Positions 57,227 to 64,000 of a stretch of 64,000 nucleotides of DNA are shown one piece after another (position 1 is the first letter of the stretch; each line of letters begins with the position of its first letter). A program made the position numbers and the translations under genes. The stretch comes from Xenopus tropicalis (taxonomy: Eukaryota; Chordata; Amphibia; Anura; Pipidae), in assembly GCF_000004195.4 (NCBI RefSeq), contig NC_030679.2, forward strand, positions 151,009,784 through 151,073,783, read 5' to 3'. The notes beneath the pieces are model-generated. The model saw only the letters and a list, made by a program, of their open reading frames with translations. It made no database searches and had not been told where the DNA came from.

Positions 57227-57348
57227 TGTTAATGACTGTGGCCTTTCCCAGAATCCTCTGTGCCCAGAGCCGGAACCTTCTATGATTTGCACTCCCCTAT
57301 AGTCGCCTTTATGCCCTTCCCTGAGTGGGACATTATGTAACCATTCTC

Positions 57349-57786
57349 TTCCCATCATTCCCTCTTGTTTCACCCTTCCCACAGTCCCTTGCGACTGCTT
57401 AATTCCCATCATTCCTTGCTTCACCCTTCCCACAGTCCCTTGCGACTGCTTAATTCCCATCATTCCTTGTTTCACCCTTCCCACAGTCCCTTGCGACTGC
57501 TTAATTCCCATCATTCCTTGCTTCACCCTTCCCACAGTCCCTTGCGACTGCTTAATTCCCATCATTCCCTCTTGTTTCACCCTTCCCACAGTCCCTTGCG
57601 ACTGCTTAATTCCCATCATTCCCTCTTGTTTCACCCTTCCCACAGTCCCTTGCGACTGCTTAATTCCCATCATTCCTTGCTTCACCCTTCCCACAGTCCC
57701 TTGCGACTGCTTAATTCCCATCATTCCCTCTTGTTTCACCCTTCCCACAGTCCCTTGCGACTGCTTAATTCCCATCATTCCTTGCT
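57349..57786. repeat. rnf167: 51-55-bp minisatellite in the rnf167 3' UTR, about 8 copies
   Basis: Units contain TTCCCATCATTCC, TTGCTTCACCCTTCCCACAG and TCCCTTGCGACTGCTTAA. Two unit types differ by CTTGC versus CCTCTTGTT. Unlike the intronic arrays, this one should remain in the mature mRNA. Confidence 0.93.
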
Positions 57787-58061
57787 CCCTCACACCGGCT
57801 AATTCTGGGCTGCCGGTGATATGAATGATACGGTTTGGGGGCGATGGGGGGCTCGGCACCCAGTTTGCAGGGAAATGGGATCATTTTTTTTAATGAATAT
57901 AATGGCTGCCAATGGCGAGTCTACTGGCACCTCGAGGACTGGCACAAACGTATGGAATTCTGCCCCGATGGATTGGATGTAGCATGGCACCCAGAAGGCT
58001 GGCATTGGTGGGGAGGTGCCCTGGGGTGCCTGTACCCCATGATTCCCCTGTACAGGTTTTA

Positions 58062-58067
58062 TATAAA
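58062..58067 (+). terminator. rnf167: Possible variant poly(A) signal of rnf167
   Basis: TATAAA is a recognised weak variant hexamer. No AATAAA or ATTAAA is seen between the stop codon and about 58.7 kb. A GT-rich stretch (CACCTGTATCTTGTCTGG) and a G20 run follow 45-65 bp downstream, which fits a downstream element. Confidence 0.35.
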
Positions 58068-58126
58068 GAGAGTTTCCTTACTAATCAATCCCTGGACTCG
58101 CACTTCTTCTCACCTGTATCTTGTCT

Positions 58127-58146
58127 GGGGGGGGGGGGGGGGGGGG
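58127..58146. repeat. G20 homopolymer
   Basis: A run of 20 guanines just beyond the likely rnf167 3' end. Its exact length is unreliable in any assembly. Confidence 0.9.
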
Positions 58147-58186
58147 TGCAGGGAGTGCTGGGAGTTGTACTGGGAGGGGTTGTATG

Positions 58187-58760
58187 GGGGCTGAAGGGGC
58201 TGCTGGGAAATGGACCAACTAATGTACCAACTGTAACAGTTGCTATGGGACAGACGTTAGTAACGCTCAGGGAGCATGCTCAGTAGGGGCTGCTGGGAAA
58301 TGGACCAACTAATGTACCAACTGTAACAGTTGCTATGGGACAGACGTTAGTAACGCTCAGGGAGCATGCTGAGTAGGGGCTGCTGGGAAATGGACCAACT
58401 AATGTACCAACCGTAACAGTTGCTATGGGACAGATGTTAGTAACGCTCAGGGAGCATGCTCAGTAGGGGCTAAAGGGCTGCTGGGAAATGGACTAACTAA
58501 TGTACCCACTGTAACAGTTGCTATGGGACAGACGTTAATAACACTCAGGGAGCATGCTCAGTAGGGGCTGCTGGGAAATGGCCCAACTAATGTACCAACT
58601 GTAACAGTTGCTATGGGACAGACGTTAGTAACACTCAGGGAGCATGCTCAGAAGGGGCTGCTGGGAAATGGCCCAACTAATGTACCAACTGTAACAGTTG
58701 CTATGGGACAGACGTAAGTAACACTCAGGGAGCATGCTCAGTAGGGGCTGAAGGGGTATT
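58187..58760. repeat. 90-bp tandem repeat, about 6 copies
   Basis: Units contain GGGGCTGCTGGGAAATGGAC, CAACTAATGTACCAACTGTA, ACAGTTGCTATGGGACAGAC and GCTCAGGGAGCATGCTCAGT. Each unit carries CAACTG-TAA-CAGTTG, an inverted pair of MYB-type half sites. Confidence 0.93.
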
Positions 58761-58837
58761 AGCAGTGTGAGGGCCATTAGTGCCCAGGAAACAGCGTGGC
58801 CCCAGGCTGCTGCCAGGAGGAAGTGCCCCCCCCCCTT

Positions 58838-59283
58838 CCCCATGTGACCCGGCCCAAGGAATTGCATTAGAGAGTACTGTACCTATCAGTAAGGCTATAG
58901 CGGGTCAGTGAGGGAGGGGCACCTATGGCTAATGGGCAGATATACCCCCCCCCCATGTGACCCAGCCTAAGGAATTGCATTAGAGAGTACTGTACCTATC
59001 AGTAAGGCTATAGCGGGTCAGTGAGGGAGGGGCACCTATGGCTAATGGGCAGATGTACCCCCCCCATGTGACCCGGCCCAAGGAATTGCATTGGAGAGTA
59101 CTGTACCTATCAGTAAGGCTATAGCGGGTCAGTGAGGGAGGGGCACCTATGGCTAATGGGCAGATATACCCCCCCCCATGTGACCCAGCCTAAGGAATTG
59201 CATTAGAGAGTACTGTACCTATCAGTAAGGCTATAGCGGGTCAGTGAGGGAGGGGCACCTATGGCTAATGGGCAGATATACCT
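58838..59283. repeat. 112-bp tandem repeat, 4 copies
   Basis: Four units spaced 111-113 bp contain AAGGAATTGCATTAGAGAGT, ACTGTACCTATCAGTAAGGC, GGGTCAGTGAGGGAGGGGCA and CCTATGGCTAATGGGCAGAT, followed by a variable C-run and CATGTGACCC. Confidence 0.93.
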
Positions 59284-59387
59284 ACCCCAGGGCCCTGTGC
59301 ATAAAGGCAAGCGCATTCCTTCCAGGCCACACCTACAGCTTTTATACACGCCCACCCCCAGGGCACTGGTGCAGTTACCGGCAGTGA

Positions 59388-59401
59388 CCAGCAGAGGGCA
59401 C
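59388..59401 (+). promoter_or_regulatory. CTCF-like motif
   Basis: CCAGCAGAGGGCAC matches the CTCF core consensus at every position I can recall. It lies downstream of rnf167. Binding is inferred from sequence only. Confidence 0.4.
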
Positions 59402-59511
59402 ACACAAAGTGACACTGCCTATATAGGGGCAGGCGGGGTAGGAACCAGAAAGAGCAAAGTTTCCTTTTGTTTAGAGCACGGAATTCCCCTGTAACCAGCG
59501 GCGCTGCCAGT

Positions 59512-59531
59512 GCATCATGGGAGCTGTAGTT
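59512..59531 (-). promoter_or_regulatory. ZNF143/THAP11-type motif
   Basis: GCATCATGGGAGCTGTAGTT on the plus strand reads ACTACAGCTCCCATGATGC on the other, very near the ACTACAATTCCCAGCATGC consensus bound by ZNF143 and THAP11. Such motifs are also spread by repeats, so function is uncertain. Confidence 0.35.
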
Positions 59532-60477
59532 CAGTAACAAGTTGTATAACTGACACAGCATTTTAGCCACAAACTCACTTTCCCCACTTCCCCTACAGAA
59601 AATCATTAACCCGGGAGCCTGGATTTTCCCCAAATGGCCACTTCCTCCTTCCTCCTCTCTATGACTACCCCCCCCCCCTTGTAAGATTTATCTACCCCCC
59701 ATGCATGGGGCAGGATTCCCCTCTCCCTAAGGAAGGGTCACTCTACCTAAGCCACTGAGCACCCAGTGGGTGGGAGTAGGGTGCTAACTAATCCCTTTAC
59801 TATTAGCCAGACATGACAGAAATGCTGCAGCCTGCACTGCTATCCAAGCAGCCAAGCAACATTCATCTGAGCTTGTGACTTACCGGCCTTCAGCTACTGG
59901 GGATAAGCTGGGGACCCCAAGGGGCAGTTACTTACTGTACAATGGGTGGGTGGGGGGCAAGTAGCAACTTAACCCTTTGCGGCACGGCCAGTGGATGGGG
60001 CCTCAGCAGGAATCTGTGCCAACGAGGAGAGAAATGTGATATTTCCTGCTGTTCCATTAAGGAGCATTTGTATTTCTTAGCAAGGAAACGAGGGACCCCG
60101 GGCGGCCCAGTTTGAGCCCAGTGAGTAAGAGATTGAACTGGGCGGTACTAGCTGTAATGGCCCTGAAGGCTGACAATCTAGCTGCCCCCCGAATGGCTGC
60201 ATACTGATAAGGGCACCCATAAATGCTCATTTACTCCTTCCCTGCAGAGACAGTGAGGGGGCAGCTCCGGAACCCCCTGGGCAGAGTTACTAGGGTGCCG
60301 GAGGGACACAGACTAGGGGATGGGAGGGAGGTCCGGAGCGGGTTCTGCCACAATCCCAGTATCGGGGGCATTCCCAGGACACAAACGCTAATAATTACCC
60401 ACATCATTGGGGCATCAATCTGACACACCATGATATATTCCTTTGTGGGGAGTAAGATATATTCTATACTGGATGTA

Positions 60478-60962
60478 CCCACCTACCCATACCCACAGAG
60501 GTACCTACCTACCTACACCCACAGATCTGCCCACCTACCCATACCCACAGATGTGCCCAACTACCTGTACCTACATACCCATGGATGTACCCACCTAACC
60601 ATACATACCTACCCATACCCATGGATGTGCCCAACTACCTGTACCTACATACCCATGGATGTACCTACCTAACCATACCCATGGCATACATACCTACCCA
60701 TACCCACAGATGTGTCCAACTACCTGTACCTACATTCCCATGGATGTACCCACCTAACCATACATACCTACCCATACCCATGGATGTGCCCAGCTACCTG
60801 TACCTACATTCCCATGGATGTACCCACCTAACCATACCCACGGCATACATACCTACCCATACCCATGAATGTACCCACCCACTCATACCTATGGATGTAC
60901 CTACCTACCCGTACCCTCGGACGTGCCCATCTAACCGTGCCCACCTACTTGTAGCTATGGAC
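60478..60962. repeat. Irregular CCATACCCATGGATGT repeat
   Basis: Degenerate tandem repeats of CCTACCCATACCCA and GGATGTACCCACCTAACC with nested periods. A longer unit of roughly 110 bp (TGTGCCCAACTACCTGTACC to the next copy) is apparent. Frames of about 80-130 codons reading MDVPTYPYP-like strings are artefacts. Confidence 0.85.
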
Positions 60963-61659
60963 ATACCTATCTCTGGGTGAGACTGGCAGCTGGGATGATT
61001 TCTGTCCGTTTGCCCAACCCTGGCCGAGGTATTGGGGTGAGGGCCCATGTAGGGTAATGGCTCATCTGCCAGGATTTTAGCTCCCACTGCTGCCCATGAA
61101 CCCATATCTGATACAGATTGTGTTGGGGGGGGGGGGGGCATATTGCCCAGAGGGGTACATTGGGAATAGAGCTGCTTTTTACCCTGGGCAACATTCAGGC
61201 ACTTATAGGAGTCTGCCAACATCTCCATGGCCACGGAGGAATAGTAAGGGGAGATGCCCCATATGGTACATGGGCCGGGGCCTCCAGCACCAGTGCTTAG
61301 GTGGCACCCCCAGTGCACAATGGCCAATTGGCCGGCAAGATGATGCATAGACATTGGGCAAAGCAGGCCCCACCCCCATCCATGGGGGCATGTAGAGTCG
61401 AGGGGGCAGGTCCTGGTTGGTCACCGTGCCAAGGAAATATCCTGGAATATACAGCCTTTAGCATGTTTATTGTGCGGGGGGGGGGAGGCCTCCCCATAGT
61501 GGGGGCACAGTCTGAGCTCTGTCACTCACCCTACCCATGTAATTGTGGGCACACATGGTACAGCTGGTGTATAGCTGGGGGGCTATCCTGTGGTAAAGGG
61601 TCAATGTTTGGAGCCCTGAGAAGGTTGTCTGCATAGAGCCAGACTTTCCCTCACATCTC

Positions 61660-61870
61660 CCCCCAATGCCAGCCCCCAGTGGCACATTCCAACTTGCCCA
61701 TTTATAGAGCAGTGACACCTACTGGCCACTTACTGAACTGCCAGGGAAATAGCTTTACCCACAGCTTCCCCTTCATACCCCAGGGCCCCCCTTACACTGC
61801 CTAAATAAAGGGTAACTAAACCTTTGTCCCCTACACAAATTAAAGAGGTGAGAGTGGACATCCCTGCCTA
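61660..61870. repeat. Dispersed repeat, copy 1
   Basis: ACTGAACTGCCAGG, CCTTACACTGCCT, AATAAAGGGTAACTAAACCT and TTGTCCCCTACACAAATTAA are shared, in the same order, with 62,990-63,110. The copy also contains a CTCF-like sequence on the minus strand near 61,712 (CCAGTAGGTGTCACTG). Confidence 0.6.
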
Positions 61871-61896
61871 GTGCCTCTCTGAAGGTGAATGGTTGA
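61843..61896 (-). mobile_element. Non-LTR retrotransposon reverse transcriptase remnant (L1-type)
   Basis: The minus strand encodes STIHLQRGTRQGCPLSPL followed by a stop. RGTRQGCPLSPL is the highly conserved RT block of L1/Tx1-clade ORF2 proteins. The next codon, normally leucine, is TAA, and the frame upstream loses similarity within about 20 codons, so it is a dead fragment. It merges at its 3' end into the dispersed repeat shared with 63.0-63.1 kb. Confidence 0.6.
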
Positions 61897-62533
61897 GGAG
61901 GGACACCGGGGGGGGGGGCATTGCATCAAAATAGAGATCCCAGACGATATGTGCCCAGTATGTATAATAAATATGAGCACAATCATGTATGAAAGGCCTA
62001 TTGTGTGTCTAAGGCGAGCAGCAGAGGTGGTAGGTTGCCCCAAGAGGTTGGCATTACTGTACCATTCAGATGGGGTTCCAAGTGGAGCTTGGCATTCTGC
62101 CCAAGGAGAAGCTCCTCTAGTTATGCCTCAGGGGGGAGGGGGGGCATGTGCCTAGGGTGCAACAGTGGGGGCTGCTGTGGAACCTCTTTGCCTACCTGCC
62201 CCTAGTTTCTGCCAGTCTGAATTCTGCCCACATCTGGCATTCAGTGTGTGCCACTTGCCTTGGGCAACCCTAAGCCCACTCATGTTGTGCCTGTTTGGAG
62301 CTGCTGTGCCCCCCCGGCCCTTCACATAACCCCTTTATCCCAGGCGAGAGACTGATCTGTTGGAACTTCCCACATAACCGGCTGCGGGGAGTTCCCGGCT
62401 GGGAGTCACAAGTCTCCATAAAACTGCCCTCGGTACGGGCACGGCACTCGGGGCTTCCCACACTCGCAACCGAAACTCCTTCATATTATGGAAAATATGA
62501 TTATTCTCAGGCATTTATGGCATTAGCTAATCC

Positions 62534-62610
62534 TGCCCAGGAGCAGTAACCCATGGCAACCAGTAAATTCTACCTGCTGATTGGTTGCCATGGGTTACTG
62601 CTCCTGGGCA
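62534..62610. mobile_element. Palindromic MITE-like element with 29-bp perfect inverted repeats
   Basis: 62,534-62,562 (TGCCCAGGAGCAGTAACCCA and TGGCAACCA) is the exact reverse complement of 62,582-62,610, with a 19-nt spacer. From memory this palindrome, with CTGATTGGTTGC in its second arm, is abundant in frog genomes. The left arm contains GTAACC-CAT-GGCAAC at 62,546-62,560, which fits the RFX X-box pattern. Transposition origin is inference. Confidence 0.65.
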
Positions 62611-62989
62611 AACTTAGAGCCTTTATTCCATAGGGAGCACTGTGGCAAAATAGCACCAGAAGCTCCAAAGCAACTGGCAGTAAAAGGGTTAACTTAATCC
62701 TGACCCAATAATGAATATTACAAGTATTTGTGCAACAGCAGCAGCCGGCAGAGTGGTTTTGCTTCCCCTGCCCCAGTCAGTCTCTCCTCCCCCACTCGTG
62801 TTACTCTGTAAGGCCTCTAGGGGCAGCAGTGCTGTAAGGGCAATATGCCCAGGCCAGTGAGTTCTAATGACTCAGTGATGCATTTGTCATGGCAAGGGAA
62901 GGTCCATCTGTGTGGCACCATGTGCCAGGCAAAGCCCTGCCAGTCTCCCAGAGTACCCAGCCAATGGCAGCATTAAAGGAACAGTAGCT

Positions 62990-63110
62990 GCTGGTTAGTG
63001 AACTGCCAGGAAACACTTACCCAGGATAAGGGCCCCTTACACTGCCTCAATAAAGGGCAACTAAACCTTTGTTCCTACACAAATAAAAGGTGAGTGGCCA
63101 TCCCTGCCTG
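62990..63110. repeat. Dispersed repeat, copy 2
   Basis: Related to 61,660-61,870 through GTGAACTGCCAGGAAAC, CCCCTTACACTGCCT, AATAAAGGGCAACTAAACCT and TGTTCCTACACAAATAAAAG. The minus strand reads RQGWPLTF where the other copy reads RQGCPLSP, suggesting that the RT fragment and this repeat belong to one element family. Confidence 0.55.
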
Positions 63111-63235
63111 TTACAGAGGCAATCCCACAAGGCAAACAGCCCCAGAGATAACCCTCACAGCTAGCACTCGCGCCTGGCACGGGATTCTGGGATGTGGTTA
63201 CTGGGCTCTGCTGGAGAGGGAGTTATCAGATGCAC

Positions 63236-63976
63236 CACTGGCACCCCTATTATAGGCTATGCCCAGCTGGCACTGGCACAGGACAGAGCACCCACTCTGG
63301 TCTCACTGCCCCCCCATTACAGACTATGCCCAGCTGGCACAGGACAGAGCACCCACTCTGGTCACACTGCCCCCCATAACAGACTATGCCCAGCTGGCAC
63401 TGGTACAGGACAGAGCACCCATTCTGGTCATGCCACCCCCATTACAGACTATGCCCAGCTGGCACAGGACAGAGCACCCCAGGCTGGTCACACTGCCCCC
63501 CCCATTACAGACTATGCCCGGCTGGCACTGCTACAAGACAAGAGCACCCCCATTACAGACTATGCCCAGCTGGCACTGCTACAGGACAGAGCACCCCCGG
63601 CTGGTCACACTGCCCCCCCCCCATTACAGGCTATGCCCAGCTGGCACTGCTACAGGACAGAGCACCCCCGGCTGGTCACACTGCCCCCCCCCCCCCATTA
63701 CAGGCTATGCCCAGCTGGCACAGGACAGAGCACCCCATTACAGACTATGCCCAGCTGGCACAGGACAGAGCACCCCATTACAGACTATGCCCAGCTGGCA
63801 CAGGACAGAGCACGCCATTACAGACTATGCCCAGCTGGCACAGGACAGAGCACGCCATTACAGACTATGCCCAGCTGGCACAGGACAGAGCACGCCATTA
63901 CAGACTATGCCCAGCTGGCACAGGACAGAGCACCCCATTACAGACTATGCCCAGCTGGCACAGGACAGACCACGCC
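63236..63976. repeat. 40-bp minisatellite with longer composite units at its 5' side
   Basis: From about 63,700 the unit is a regular 40 bp, CATTACAGACTATGCCCAGC plus TGGCACAGGACAGAGCACCC. Between 63,236 and 63,700 the same core alternates with GGCTGGTCACACTGCCCCCC, giving units of about 65-95 bp. The array probably ends just inside the window edge. Confidence 0.93.
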
Positions 63977-64000
63977 ACACCAACATGACTGTATACAGCA

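Larger units (their letters stand above)
57227..58110 (+). other. rnf167: rnf167 3' UTR
   Basis: About 880 bp from the stop codon to the likely cleavage region. It contains a minisatellite of its own (57,349-57,786) and a T8 tract followed by AATGAATATAATGG near 57,890. The 3' end is inferred from a variant signal only, and a longer UTR is possible. Confidence 0.5.
59284..60477. other. Intergenic single-copy region, no gene recognised
   Basis: About 1.2 kb. Short frames occur on both strands but none shows a recognisable domain or splice-site-bounded exon. It contains the CTCF-like and ZNF143-like motifs listed separately. Confidence 0.5.
60963..63235. other. Intergenic region with dispersed repeat fragments
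   Basis: About 2.3 kb. It contains G14 at 61,125-61,138, a fragment of a non-LTR reverse transcriptase on the minus strand, two related copies of a dispersed repeat, and a perfect 29-bp inverted repeat, each listed separately. The rest shows no supportable gene. Confidence 0.5.

Noticed and set aside
59203..62549. Short frames of 60-150 codons on both strands in the right-hand intergenic region
   Set aside because: None has a domain, paired splice sites or codon pattern supporting a gene, except the short RT fragment on the minus strand, which is reported as a mobile-element remnant.
1..64000. CRISPR arrays suggested by regular repeats
   Set aside because: Units are contiguous without unique spacers, no cas genes exist, and the genes are eukaryotic.

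Overview
The window looks like nuclear DNA of an anuran amphibian, most probably Xenopus. It holds two intron-rich vertebrate genes with GT-AG splicing and poly(A) signals. It also holds interspersed fragments that I recognise from memory as frog-type: a hAT-like element at about 44.07-44.2 kb and a palindromic MITE-like element at 62.5 kb. There are no bacterial-style operons, CRISPR arrays, tRNA or rRNA genes. About four fifths of the 64 kb (my rough tally of array lengths, roughly 51 kb) is tandem minisatellite. Nearly all long open frames in the window are translations of those arrays, not genes.

Layout. 1-11,840: five unrelated minisatellites (units of 66, 34-50, 33, 22 and 42-44 bp) separated by short single-copy stretches; no gene recognised. 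12,025-22,159 (+): an eight-exon gene for a 277-residue type I membrane protein with signal peptide, one V-type Ig domain, one transmembrane helix and a canonical ITAM, the frog orthologue of NFAM1. 22,232-31,413: a 68-bp minisatellite that begins about 30 bp after the nfam1 poly(A) signal and fills the whole intergenic space. 31,420-31,930: a GC-rich promoter candidate and a non-coding first exon. 41,897-57,226 (+): nine coding exons of a 346-residue PA-domain / transmembrane / RING-H2 ubiquitin ligase, best matched to RNF167. 57,227-64,000: the rnf167 3' UTR with its own minisatellite, then intergenic repeats, CTCF-like and ZNF143-like motifs, an RT fragment of a non-LTR retroelement and the palindromic element.

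The two proteins are not known to work together. Nfam1 is expected at the surface of myeloid and B cells, where its ITAM would recruit Syk-family kinases and lead to NFAT activation. Rnf167 is expected in endosomal and lysosomal membranes as an E3 ligase. They share a strand and a tandem-repeat-saturated neighbourhood.

The most unusual observation is the intron architecture. Every intron longer than about 500 bp in both genes carries a tandem array. Most arrays begin within about 60 bp of the 5' splice site and several run to within 20-50 bp of the 3' splice site. Almost every intron has its own unit sequence. Several units carry splice-site-like motifs: a GTATGT donor every 24 bp in nfam1 intron 1, and acceptor-donor pairs in every unit of rnf167 introns 4 and 6. 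One family occurs three times, once in inverted orientation, so that it brackets rnf167 exons 5-9.

Limits: exon coordinates come from reading frame, splice consensus and remembered family sequences, not from alignment or RNA data. Repeat copy numbers are lengths divided by unit size. Short runs of single-base indels in the largest arrays suggest imperfect consensus there.
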